Shown here in pieces: positions 1 to 6,638 of a DNA stretch of 25,524 nt. Source of the stretch: a virus; IMG/VR virus record IMGVR_UViG_3300037247_000690, positions 1 through 25,524 of that record; one strand, written 5' to 3'. Numbering within the stretch: the stretch's first letter is position 1; each line of letters begins with the position of its first letter. Under the pieces are notes generated by a model. The model saw nothing but the letters and a program-made list of their open reading frames with translations. It was not told the origin of the DNA and ran no database searches. A program made the translations under genes and the position numbers.

Positions 1-1
1 T

Positions 2-124
2 CTTCGCTTTTTTGCGCGTCGGTTTATGAAAAAAGGGTGGCGTAGATACTGGACCCTGAGCGGTCGTCGTGCGGCGTGGGGTGGATTCGGGGTGCTGAAA
101 CCCACGCTGGAAACAGTTTCTTAG
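2..124 (+). CDS. Possible 3' end of an upstream gene (partial)
   Basis: This reading frame is open from the window edge to a TAG at 122-124 and encodes about 40 residues rich in Arg, Lys, Trp and Gly (RRFMKKGWRRYWTLSGRR, then GGFGVLKPTLETVS). The composition would fit the basic C-terminus of a phage protein, but the stretch is short and no family is recognised. An internal ATG at 26 would give a 32-residue peptide without a clear ribosome-binding site. Another frame is open only to 45. It could equally be non-coding leader DNA. Its stop codon lies inside the palindrome at 122-139. Confidence 0.25.
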   Translation, partial: LRFFARRFMKKGWRRYWTLSGRRAAWGGFGVLKPTLETVS

Positions 125-139
125 GTGATCTGTCACCTA
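122..139. promoter_or_regulatory. Perfect 7-bp inverted repeat before the first gene
   Basis: TAGGTGA (122-128), a 4-base spacer TCTG, and TCACCTA (133-139) form a perfect palindrome 26 bases before the first start codon. There is no T-run after it, so it does not look like an intrinsic terminator. A dyad of this size next to a 5' leader could be an operator for a DNA-binding protein or a short leader hairpin. Which of these is inference. No convincing -35/-10 pair was seen around it. Confidence 0.4.
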
Positions 140-164
140 GGGTGGACACGAAAAAGGGGGTGAA

Positions 165-440
165 ATGATGTCGATCTCGAGACGCCTATTCCTCGGCCGC
201 GCCGTCCCGGCGATCGCGGCCGCTCCGCTCCTCAAGCACGTAGAGGACCTCGACCTCGAACTCGACGAGCCGCTCGAGCTCCGCGAGGGGGACGTCCTGG
301 TCGTCCTGGTTCCGGAGCGATTCGAGACATCGCAATCGGAGCTCGATGGGATCCGCGATCAACTTCGTCGGGATGTGTGGCCGGACGTGCTCGTGGTCCC
401 GCACGGCGTCGAGTTCGAGGTCCTCCGGCGGTCGCTATGA
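165..440 (+). CDS. Small protein with twin-arginine-like N-terminus
   Basis: The gene encodes 91 aa. The N-terminus carries SRRLFLG (residues 5-11), which fits the twin-arginine signal consensus S/T-R-R-x-F-L-K except at the last position. A short hydrophobic Ala/Pro segment follows (residues 13-23, containing AIAAAP). The rest (about 35-91) is acidic, then a compact alternating beta/alpha segment (DVLVVLVPERF ... DVLVVPHGVEFEVL) of the kind seen in many small unnamed phage proteins. Two ATGs are adjacent (165 and 168). The GGGGG at 156-160 is better spaced from 168. The stop overlaps the next start (ATGA). No function is assigned. The signal may be real or a chance match, because the hydrophobic stretch is short for a Tat signal. 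Confidence 0.6.
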   Translation: MMSISRRLFLGRAVPAIAAAPLLKHVEDLDLELDEPLELREGDVLVVLVPERFETSQSELDGIRDQLRRDVWPDVLVVPHGVEFEVLRRSL

Positions 441-844
441 AGGCCCCGCGGAACCGGATCCGGCGCCACGCCCGGAAGCCGGCGGCTCCTCGCCAGCGGC
501 CGCCGCGGCCCGACCATGTCACGGTCGGGCTCCGCGAGTTCGGCCTCGGAGGGATTGGCGACCTCGAGCCTCGCTTCGGGGTGGGGCTCGTGTGCCGGAT
601 ATGTGGGTGTACCGATGCGGATTGTTCCGGCTGTATTGATCGGACGGGCTCGCCCTGTTGGTGGGTCGACACCTACAACCTCCCGGAGGCCGGGCCGGTT
701 TGCTCGGCGTGCTACTTCGGGACCGGGGAAGTCGAGCCGCACGGCATCTTGACCCGTCGCAAGCTCCGCTGGATGCGGGTCGCGTACTGGTTCCATTGCC
801 GGTTCCGGGTCTTCGGCTGGATCTTTCGCCTCCTTCGGCGATAG
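437..844 (+). CDS. Cysteine-rich (zinc-finger-like) small phage protein
   Basis: Starting at the ATG that overlaps the previous stop (ATGA, 437-440), this gene gives 135 aa. A longer frame exists upstream, but the coupled start is preferred. The middle holds eight cysteines: C53, C56, C58, C63, C66 and C74, then the CSAC pair C89/C92. The layout CxxCxC...C...CWWV...CSAC is a recurrent metal-binding-type motif in small phage proteins, usually without known function. The last 28 residues are strongly basic and aromatic (for example RRKLRWMRVAYWFH), which could bind nucleic acid or membrane. The start region (1-30) is also Arg/Pro-rich. It sits in the leader cluster before the terminase genes, so a role in DNA handling is plausible but only inferred. 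Confidence 0.7.
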   Translation: MKAPRNRIRRHARKPAAPRQRPPRPDHVTVGLREFGLGGIGDLEPRFGVGLVCRICGCTDADCSGCIDRTGSPCWWVDTYNLPEAGPVCSACYFGTGEVEPHGILTRRKLRWMRVAYWFHCRFRVFGWIFRLLRR

Positions 845-900
845 ATTGGGGCGTCCAGCGCGACGGTCCCCTTTCATGTCCCCCCCGAAAGTGAGGCTAC

Positions 901-1089
901 TTGAGTGACGGTGAACGGGTCGGGATCCTGGAGACGAAGGTGGACGCGGTAGTGGGCGACGTTGCGGACCACGAGCTCCGGATCCGGGTGAACGAAAAAC
1001 TTGGCTACAAGATGCTCGGCGTCTCGGCCGCGGGCGCCTTCCTTGGTGGCGCGCTAACGATGCTCATCGCGTTCCTCGCGACCCAATGA
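901..1089 (+). CDS. XhlA/holin-like small membrane protein
   Basis: This 62-aa protein starts with TTG at 901, preceded by GTGAGG at a workable spacing. Residues 1-32 are charged and heptad-like (ERVGILETKVDAVVGDVADH), and residues 38-58 form one hydrophobic membrane segment (VSAAGAFLGGALTMLIAFLA). A soluble helix followed by one C-terminal transmembrane helix is the layout of XhlA/haemolysin-like phage proteins, which often act with holins. The gene lies in the packaging leader, more than 20 kb from the lysis cassette at 21516-23010, so another membrane role is possible. Its TGA overlaps the next ATG (ATGA). The family call rests on architecture, not on a diagnostic motif. Confidence 0.6.
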   Translation: MSDGERVGILETKVDAVVGDVADHELRIRVNEKLGYKMLGVSAAGAFLGGALTMLIAFLATQ

Positions 1090-1358
1090 AACGCGGCCCG
1101 AACGACATCGCGGAAGCCTTTCAGTTAGTCGAGAAGGTGATCGCCGAAGATGAGTCTGGACGCTTCTGTTGGTTCCAGCTCTCGAACGGTGCGATCGGCC
1201 AAGAGTGGCAAAACCTTGAGGTACCGGACGGCAAGTGGGGCGCGTGTTTCGATTATGCGTTCCATCCGGTCAAAACTTTCGCTATCGGCGACACGCCGAG
1301 CGAGGCCATCCGTGCGGCGGTAGCCCAGGCCGAACGGGTCGCGCAAGAGGAGCCCTAG
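1086..1358 (+). CDS. Hypothetical phage protein
   Basis: This 90-aa protein is translationally coupled to the previous gene through ATGA. It has an amphipathic first helix, an aromatic middle (RFCWFQLSNG ... EWQNLEV ... WGACFDYAFHPVK) and a C-terminal helix (PSEAIRAAVAQAERVAQEE). The C-terminal pattern resembles small phage proteins whose last helix closes an alpha/beta fold, but no family is recognised. There is no signal peptide, membrane segment or metal motif. The next gene, the small terminase, begins 3 bases after its stop. Confidence 0.65.
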   Translation: MKRGPNDIAEAFQLVEKVIAEDESGRFCWFQLSNGAIGQEWQNLEVPDGKWGACFDYAFHPVKTFAIGDTPSEAIRAAVAQAERVAQEEP

Positions 1359-1361
1359 CCG

Positions 1362-1934
1362 ATGGCGAAGCGCGGGCCCAAAGGCTCCCACATCCAGCTC
1401 GTCGGCGCGACCGAATCCGCGGATGCGACCGTGGCCACCCCAACCGACGGTAAGCTGTGCGTCGGCCGGACGAAGAGGGGCCACTTTTGCCGGAAGCCGG
1501 CCGGCCAGGGGACGGAGCATCCCGGCGTCGGCAACTGCAGGCACCACGACGGCCAGGTCGAAGAGGGGAGTCCGTGTCCGCTCCCGCTCACCGACCTCGA
1601 GAGCCGGCTATGGGACCAGATCGTCGCGCAACTCACCGCGCTCCGTCTCTTCCGGCTCGCCTTCTGGCCGCACATCTACGGCCTCGTGATCGCGCTCGCC
1701 GGACTCCACACCGCCCGCCAGTCGGCGATCGGCGCGACGGCGACCGTGAAGGGCGCGAACGGGGCGATAAGGAAACACCCGAGCTCGACGGTCACGAACC
1801 AGATGCTCGCGCAGATCCGGCAGTTCTCGAACGATCTCGGACTCAACCCGTCGGCGCTGGCGGCGATGGACCTCGGAGGCGACCCGACGAAACCGCGCTC
1901 GAAGATGGAGGGATACATCCGGGGTAGGCGGTGA
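1362..1934 (+). CDS. Terminase small subunit, P27-like, with N-terminal Cys/His motif
   Basis: This 190-aa protein immediately precedes the terminase/portal block. Residues 33-64 carry C33, C43, C59 and H61/H62 in the frame CVGRTKRGHFCRKPAGQGT...HPGVGNCRHHDG, a putative metal-binding module often found at the N-terminus of phage small terminases. The rest is mostly helical (LESRLWDQIVAQLTALRLF; TNQMLAQIRQFSNDLGLNPSALAAM), and the end motif LGLNPSA followed by basic residues is typical of P27-family small terminases. The small subunit recognises the packaging site and loads the large subunit on DNA. The start at 1362 follows a GAG 12 bases upstream. The end overlaps the next start by GTGA or ATG. 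Confidence 0.85.
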   Translation: MAKRGPKGSHIQLVGATESADATVATPTDGKLCVGRTKRGHFCRKPAGQGTEHPGVGNCRHHDGQVEEGSPCPLPLTDLESRLWDQIVAQLTALRLFRLAFWPHIYGLVIALAGLHTARQSAIGATATVKGANGAIRKHPSSTVTNQMLAQIRQFSNDLGLNPSALAAMDLGGDPTKPRSKMEGYIRGRR

Positions 1935-2146
1935 TGTGTGAGTGGGGGGACACTATCCCGGTTGAGGTAACCATCCCGGCGGACCTGAGTCACACAGGCC
2001 GAGAGCGCCGGAAGCTCGTACAGGTCGACCGTTGTATAGCATCGGCGGTACAAGTTCTCGATGCGGCTGGCTTTATCATGCGCGGCTCGTGTTGCGGCCA
2101 CGGTCGGTCAACGGGAGAAATCTTACTGGATCCACGTAGACCATGA
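1931..2146 (+). CDS. Small conserved phage protein with GSCCGHG motif
   Basis: The protein has 71 aa from GTG 1931 (overlapping the previous TGA) or 70 aa from ATG 1934. It contains CEWGDT near the start, PADLSHTGR at about 17-24, the segment VDRCIASAVQVLDAAGF, and GSCCGHG at 53-58 with C54, C55 and H57. This arrangement recurs in small proteins encoded beside terminase genes in many phages. The conserved Cys/His residues (C3, C35, C54, C55, H57) suggest a metal site, which is inference. The function is unknown. The stop overlaps the next ATG. Confidence 0.75.
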   Translation: MMCEWGDTIPVEVTIPADLSHTGRERRKLVQVDRCIASAVQVLDAAGFIMRGSCCGHGRSTGEILLDPRRP

Positions 2147-2658
2147 TCGAGATCCCCTTCTCCCCCGATGACGCGATCGGTCGCAAGGGCCGAATCACTT
2201 GGCGGCACGATCCACGAGGCGAGCGTGGCGGCCGTCCCGTCGAGCTCCAAACCGACGGTGCGGGGCACCTCATCGAGGTCCCACTTTGCCGGGGCTGCTA
2301 CCGCCCACTAGCGAACCCGCGTGCATGGTGGTGCCCGCCGTGTAGGAAGAAGCAACGCGCGGTCTATCGTCGCCAATACGCCGAGTCCCACCGTGAAGAA
2401 CGGGCCGAGTATGAGGCGCGGAACCGGGAGACGATCCGCCAATCTCACAGTAGGTCAACCGCCAAACGGCGGGTGGCGGCGAGGCAATTCGCGCACGACT
2501 GGCAGACGAAGTACGTCGGGCTCCATTGCTCAACGCCACGCTGCCAGAGCTGCGGAGACGAGGTGCCCTACGTCGGCATGGGCCGCCCGCGGCTGGACGA
2601 CGAAGGTAGATGTCGGAAGTGCCGGCCATACCAGAAGCCGAAGTGGAATCGGCCGTGA
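2143..2658 (+). CDS. Zinc-ribbon protein next to terminase
   Basis: The 171-aa product has two cysteine clusters. The first is C49xxC52 and C64xxC67 (CRGCYRPL ... WWCPPCRKK). The second is C129, C134, C137 and C157xxC160 (CQSCGDE ... CRKC). Between them is a very basic, helical linker of about 55 residues (YRRQYAESHREERAEYEARN). The N-terminal ribbon plus helical linker is often seen in front of phage HNH nucleases, but no H-N-H catalytic triad is visible, so a nuclease call is not made. It may bind DNA near the packaging genes. It starts at an ATGA overlap, and its end overlaps the large terminase gene by 49 bases in another frame. Confidence 0.7.
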   Translation: MIEIPFSPDDAIGRKGRITWRHDPRGERGGRPVELQTDGAGHLIEVPLCRGCYRPLANPRAWWCPPCRKKQRAVYRRQYAESHREERAEYEARNRETIRQSHSRSTAKRRVAARQFAHDWQTKYVGLHCSTPRCQSCGDEVPYVGMGRPRLDDEGRCRKCRPYQKPKWNRP

Positions 2659-4241
2659 TCGAGCTCCCCTCATTCCCGCCGCTCACGCCCGAAGGTGCGA
2701 AGGACGCGGACGACGCGATCGGCTTCCTGCAGGAGCTCAAGCAATCGAAGGGGCGATGGTACGGGAAGCCGCTCGAGCTGCTCCCCTACCAGACCGTCAA
2801 CCTCCGCGAGCTCTTCGGCCGGCGCGATCCGTCGACGGGCCTCCGTCAGTACCGGACCGCGTTCTTCTTCACGCCGAAGAAGGCGGGCAAGTCGACGCTC
2901 GCGGCCGGCCTCGTGTGCAAGCTCGCCTTCGCCGACCAGGAGCTCGGCGCCGAGGTCTACGGGGCGGCCTACGACAAGGACCAAGCGAAGATCGTCTTCA
3001 AGATCGCGCAAGCTATGGTCGAGCAGCACGAGGGCCTCCGCGAGCTCGCGAAGATCAAGGCGTCGCAATCGCTCATCGAGATCCCGTCGACGCGCTCGCA
3101 CTACGCGGCGCTCGCGCACGACACCGAGGGGTCGCACGGCTTCAACATCCACGGGCTCGTGATCGACGAGTTCCACACGTGGAAGGACGCCGGGCTCTAC
3201 CAGACGCTCCAGAAGGGGACCGCCTCGAGGGACCAGCCGCTCACGATCGTCATCACGACGGCCGGCATCTTCGATCCGGAATCGCCGTGCTGGAAGATGT
3301 ACGACTACGCGTGCAAGGTCCGCGACGGGATCATCGAGGACCCGACCTTCCTGCCGGTCATCTTCGAGACGCCGAAGGACGAGCACGGCGAGGAGCTCCT
3401 GGAGTGGGACGACCCGGAGGCGTGGGCGATCGCGCAGCCGGGCCTCGGCACGACGGTCCTCGAGGCGTTCTACGAGGAGCAAGCGCGGACGGCCGCGAAT
3501 ATGCCGAGCGAGGTTCTCTCGTTCAAGCAACTCCTCCTGAACCAGTGGCCGGAGCAGCTCAAGGGCTGGCTCGACATGCGGAAGTGGAAGGAATGCGGGG
3601 AGCTCGACTACCGCGAGGAGGACTTCTACGGGATGGACGCTTGGCTCGGGCTCGACCTCGCGTCGACGAAAGACCTCACCGCGGCGACGCTCGTGATCCC
3701 ACTCGGTGACGAGACGGTCGCCGTCGTGTGCCGGGTCTTCTGTCCGGCCGACACGATCAAGCGGCGCTCGAGCGAGGACAACGTCGGGTACGACCGATGG
3801 GCGAACGAGGGGTGGCTCACGAAGACGCCGGGCAACGCGACCGACTACGGCTTCGTCCGCGAGGAGATCGGCCAGCTCGCCGAGAAGTTCGTCATCCGGG
3901 AGATCAACCCAGATCCGTGGAACGCGCTCCAGCTCTCGACCGAGCTCCACACCGACGGCTTCCGCGTCGTGAAGATCCCGCAAACGATCGCCCACATCTC
4001 GCACCCGGCGAAGGAGCTCGAGCGGCTCGTCGCGACGACCAGGTTGAGGCACGGGAATAATCCGATCCTGACATGGTGCGCCTCCAATGCTACTGTACGC
4101 ATGGACGCGAGCGGCAACATCAAGCCCGACAAGGGCCGCTCGAAGGAGAAGATCGACCCGATCACGGCGCTCGTGAACGGACTCGCACGGGCCCTCGTGG
4201 GCCAGGTCAAGCGGCCGCCGTGGCTCATCTCAGCGGGGTAA
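2610..4241 (+). CDS. Terminase large subunit (packaging ATPase-nuclease)
   Basis: This 543-aa protein is of normal length for the family. The ATPase domain shows a Walker A-like TPKKAGKST at 88-96, Walker B LVIDEFH at 183-189 and the coupling motif ITTAG at 215-219. The nuclease domain begins near 340 with GLDLASTKDLTA (acidic D349), followed by NPDPWNA (D435) and the C-terminal IDPITALVNG (D517), which together supply the expected acidic metal-binding residues. It cuts concatemeric DNA and pumps it through the portal. The ATG at 2610 has GAAGG just upstream and lies inside the preceding gene. The portal gene follows after 4 bases. No residue loss or frameshift is seen. Confidence 0.96.
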   Translation: MSEVPAIPEAEVESAVIELPSFPPLTPEGAKDADDAIGFLQELKQSKGRWYGKPLELLPYQTVNLRELFGRRDPSTGLRQYRTAFFFTPKKAGKSTLAAGLVCKLAFADQELGAEVYGAAYDKDQAKIVFKIAQAMVEQHEGLRELAKIKASQSLIEIPSTRSHYAALAHDTEGSHGFNIHGLVIDEFHTWKDAGLYQTLQKGTASRDQPLTIVITTAGIFDPESPCWKMYDYACKVRDGIIEDPTFLPVIFETPKDEHGEELLEWDDPEAWAIAQPGLGTTVLEAFYEEQARTAANMPSEVLSFKQLLLNQWPEQLKGWLDMRKWKECGELDYREEDFYGMDAWLGLDLASTKDLTAATLVIPLGDETVAVVCRVFCPADTIKRRSSEDNVGYDRWANEGWLTKTPGNATDYGFVREEIGQLAEKFVIREINPDPWNALQLSTELHTDGFRVVKIPQTIAHISHPAKELERLVATTRLRHGNNPILTWCASNATVRMDASGNIKPDKGRSKEKIDPITALVNGLARALVGQVKRPPWLISAG

Positions 4242-4245
4242 CGCG

Positions 4246-5568
4246 ATGACATTCGGCAAGCGGATAAGCGGCTGGCTCCGGCGGCTCACGGGGATCCGGG
4301 CCGACACGTTCATCTCGGTCGACGAGATCCAGCAAGGTCGATCGGGCGCCGGCAAAGTCGGTCAGGGCATGGACTCTAACGTCGTGATGGCGCCGATCCA
4401 ATTCATCCAACGCACGTTTACACAGTCCGTTCCGATCGTCGAGGAGAAGGCCGACGGCCGGAAGTGGACACCGCTCGACGAGCATCCACTCGAGGCGCTC
4501 CTCGCGGAACCGAATCCATTCTACGATGGCGACACCCTCGCGAAGGCGTACCTCTTGAGCTGGTTCATCGACGGGAACGCCTACCTTCTCAAGGCCCGGA
4601 ACGGGCTCCGCGGCGTCGCGCATCTTTGGTACATCCCACACTGGCTCATCGGGCCGGAGTGGAGCCGTGACGGGCGCGGCCCGTTCATCACGCACTACGA
4701 CTTCAACCCGGACGGGCGGGGGAAACAGAAGGTCCCGGTCGAGGACGTCGTCCATCTCCGCGTCGGGCTCGATCCGAGGAACCCGCGGAAGGGGCTCAGT
4801 CCGATCAAGGCGGCGCTCCGCGAGGTTCTCACCGACGAGGAGGCGTCCGCGTTCTCCGCCTATCTCCTCGGCAATATGGGCGTACCCGGTGGGATCATCT
4901 CGCCGAAGACGGCCGACGTCCAGATGAGCACGGACGACATCGCGGACATGAAGGCGTATATGAAGAGCGGCTTCACCGGGAAGAAGCGCGGCGATTGGGC
5001 CGTGTTCGGGCAGCCGACCGAGGTCCAACAGTTCGGCTTCGACCCGAATCGGCTCATGTTGGGCCCGCTCCGCGACATCTCGGAGGAGCGCATCTGTGCG
5101 ATGCTCGGCGTCCCGGCCGCGGTCGTAGGGTTCGGTGCCGGCCTCCAGTCGACGAAGGTCGGCGCGACGATGCGCGAGCTCGTGAAGCTGGCGCGGGTGA
5201 ACTGTATCGAGCCGACGCAAAGCACGATCGGCCGCCAGGTCGGCGGCCAGCTCCTCCCGGACTTCGAGCCGGAGCCGGAGCTCTTCCGGGTCACGTACGA
5301 CAACTCCGGCGTCTCGATGTTCCTCGAGGACCAGGACGCGATCGCGAAGCGGTCGGGCGAGCTCTACGCGGCCGGCCTCGCAACGCGGGACGAAGCGCGC
5401 GGGATGGTCGGCCTCGACCCGGTCGGGGACGACGACTTCAAAACGGCGGCGCCGGCCGTAGTGCCGGCCATCGTCGAGCCGGAGCCGGAGCCGGAGCCGG
5501 AGCCGCCGGTGAATCGCTGGAGCGAATGGGGCGACGCAATCATCGAAAGGAACGGAGGTTCACCATGA
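4246..5568 (+). CDS. Portal protein, HK97 type
   Basis: This 440-aa protein follows the large terminase. Typical portal features are HPLEALLAEPNPF (about 80-92), GNAYLLKAR with LWYIPH (about 108-132), VVHLRVGLDPRNPRKGLSPI (about 168-187), and the region ERICAMLGVPAAVVGFGAG (about 281-299) followed by a helix. The portal forms the dodecameric ring at one capsid vertex, through which DNA passes and to which the connectors bind. The C-terminus ends with a Glu-Pro run (residues 411-420) coded by five tandem GAGCCG hexamers at 5476-5505, then WSEWGDAIIERNG. The stop overlaps the protease start. Confidence 0.95.
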   Translation: MTFGKRISGWLRRLTGIRADTFISVDEIQQGRSGAGKVGQGMDSNVVMAPIQFIQRTFTQSVPIVEEKADGRKWTPLDEHPLEALLAEPNPFYDGDTLAKAYLLSWFIDGNAYLLKARNGLRGVAHLWYIPHWLIGPEWSRDGRGPFITHYDFNPDGRGKQKVPVEDVVHLRVGLDPRNPRKGLSPIKAALREVLTDEEASAFSAYLLGNMGVPGGIISPKTADVQMSTDDIADMKAYMKSGFTGKKRGDWAVFGQPTEVQQFGFDPNRLMLGPLRDISEERICAMLGVPAAVVGFGAGLQSTKVGATMRELVKLARVNCIEPTQSTIGRQVGGQLLPDFEPEPELFRVTYDNSGVSMFLEDQDAIAKRSGELYAAGLATRDEARGMVGLDPVGDDDFKTAAPAVVPAIVEPEPEPEPEPPVNRWSEWGDAIIERNGGSP

Positions 5569-6350
5569 CCAAGCAGAGCTGGTATCGGATCGCCGCAAAA
5601 AAGGGCGACGACTCCCGCGCCGAGATTCTCATCTACGACGAGATCGGTCGCAACTTTTGGGGCAAAGGCATCGCGGCCGAGGACCTAGTCAAGGAGCTCT
5701 CGGCGCTCGACGTGAAGGCGATCGACGTCCGGATCAATAGCGTCGGCGGCCAGGTCTTCGAGGGCCTCGCGATCTTCAACGCACTCGATCGACACCCGGC
5801 GACGGTCACGACGCACGTCGACGGGATGGCAGCCTCGATCGCCTCGATCGTCGCGCTCGCCGGTGACGAGGTCCGGATCGCGGAGAACGCCTTCATGATG
5901 ATCCACAACCCGCACGGGATCGAGATGGGCGACGCGAACGCGATGCGGAAGATGGCCGACATCCTCGACACGCTCGCCGGTTCGCTCGCCGACACCTACG
6001 TCGCGAAGACCGGGAAGTCCGAGAAGGTGATCCGCGCGATGATGGACGAGGAAACGTGGTTCAACGCCGAGGAGGCCCTCGAGGTGGGGATGGTCGACGA
6101 GGTCGACGAAGCGATGGACGTCGCCGCGTCCTTCGATCTCTCGAAGTTCCACAACGTGCGGCCCGACGTCCTCGAGCGTGCGGCCGAGAAGGTGCGGCCG
6201 ATGGGGAAGGTGGTCGTCGAGGCGGACCTCACGGCGAGGCTCGAGAAGGTCGCCGACGAACTCGAGGAGCTCGCCGACAACGCGGAGCAAGCGGAGCTCG
6301 TCCAGCTCGCGGCCGAGGCCGAGGAGACTCTCGCCCGCACGCTTCTGTGA
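5565..6350 (+). CDS. ClpP-like prohead maturation protease
   Basis: The real start is the ATG at 5565, with GGAGG at 5554-5558, giving 261 aa. The frame is open much further upstream, but only through shadow sequence. The core is a ClpP/crotonase-fold serine protease: RINSVGGQVFEGLAIFNAL (57-74), nucleophile Ser91 in DGMAASIAS, and His114 in MMIHNPHG. The third acidic residue is probably near MDEETWFNAEEA (160-171). The C-terminus (about 215-261) is a charged helix (LEKVADELEELADNAEQAEL) that may aid assembly as a scaffold-like tail, which is inference. In HK97-type phages this enzyme trims the capsid protein and itself during head maturation. It overlaps the portal stop. Confidence 0.93.
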   Translation: MTKQSWYRIAAKKGDDSRAEILIYDEIGRNFWGKGIAAEDLVKELSALDVKAIDVRINSVGGQVFEGLAIFNALDRHPATVTTHVDGMAASIASIVALAGDEVRIAENAFMMIHNPHGIEMGDANAMRKMADILDTLAGSLADTYVAKTGKSEKVIRAMMDEETWFNAEEALEVGMVDEVDEAMDVAASFDLSKFHNVRPDVLERAAEKVRPMGKVVVEADLTARLEKVADELEELADNAEQAELVQLAAEAEETLARTLL

Positions 6351-6550
6351 TCGAAGTCCGGTGCGGTGAGTGCGGGCATTGGGTCGGTGAATCGCCGACC
6401 GAGCTCGTCCTGGTCGAGGTCGTAGAGCGGGGTGAGGAGTCGACCGTCGCCCCTCCTCGCGACCTCCGGCGTTGCCCGAGCTGCCGCCGGGTCAACGTCT
6501 TCGTTGCGCGCGCATCTCTTGACGGGACGCTCACCGCTCCGGTAAAGTAG
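6347..6550 (+). CDS. Small zinc-ribbon protein between protease and capsid
   Basis: A 67-aa protein starts at GTG 6347, overlapping the protease TGA (GTGA). Longer upstream starts would lie inside the protease gene and are less likely. The sequence has two CxxC pairs, C6xxC9 (CGECG) and C43xxC46 (CPSCRR), which form a standard zinc-ribbon arrangement. The residues between them are acidic. It has no recognisable ribosome-binding site and would depend on coupling. Position suggests a link to head assembly or to control of the capsid gene, but nothing in the sequence proves this. Confidence 0.6.
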   Translation: MIEVRCGECGHWVGESPTELVLVEVVERGEESTVAPPRDLRRCPSCRRVNVFVARASLDGTLTAPVK

Positions 6551-6579
6551 GGCGTCCAGCTCTTCACCGACGGCCGACG

Positions 6580-6610
6580 TTGGGCCCTCCTACGGCGAAG
6601 CTGCTAGTAT
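6580..6610 (+). promoter_or_regulatory. Possible promoter inside the capsid leader
   Basis: TGCTAGTAT at 6602-6610 looks like an extended -10 element (TGn plus TAGTAT, four of six matches to TATAAT). A poor -35 candidate, TTGGGC (6580-6585), lies 19 bases upstream. A start would be expected near 6617, leaving a leader of about 20 bases with the capsid ribosome-binding site. It is one of few AT-rich patches in this GC-rich stretch. The match could be chance, and the host sigma factor is unknown. Confidence 0.3.
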
Positions 6611-6634
6611 CGACAAACCCATGTAGGAGGGTCT
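6582..6634 (+). promoter_or_regulatory. Inverted repeat that covers the capsid ribosome-binding site
   Basis: CCCTCCTAC (6585-6593) is the exact reverse complement of GTAGGAGGG (6623-6631). G-U and G-C pairs can lengthen the stem to 6582-6593 with 6623-6634. The loop is 29 bases. The 3' arm contains AGGAGGG, the ribosome-binding site for the major capsid gene at 6639, so in read-through RNA this site would be base-paired. There is no U-tract after it, so it is unlikely to be a terminator. Function as a translational switch is inferred. Confidence 0.6.
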
Positions 6635-6638
6635 TTAG

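Noticed and set aside
849-859. GGGCGTCCAGC repeated at 6550-6560, both just after stop codons
   Set aside because: Shorter forms (GCGTCCAG) occur many times in this GC-rich DNA, including inside coding regions, so the coincidence is weak.
2143-2658. HNH endonuclease call for the zinc-ribbon protein
   Set aside because: The Cys-rich ribbon and basic linker resemble HNH N-termini, but no His-Asn-His catalytic pattern is visible.
2321-3709. 462-codon + strand frame overlapping the zinc-ribbon and terminase genes
   Set aside because: Its sequence is Arg/Gly/Ala-rich shadow coding; the terminase frame explains the region fully.
2670-4052. Long antisense open frame (460 codons) opposite the large terminase
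   Set aside because: It is an artefact of high GC; the + strand frame has clear Walker and nuclease motifs, and the antisense protein is low-complexity Arg/Glu/Leu-rich.
6582-6634. Intrinsic terminator before the capsid gene
   Set aside because: The loop is 29 bases and no U-run follows; the overlap with the ribosome-binding site suggests translational control instead.
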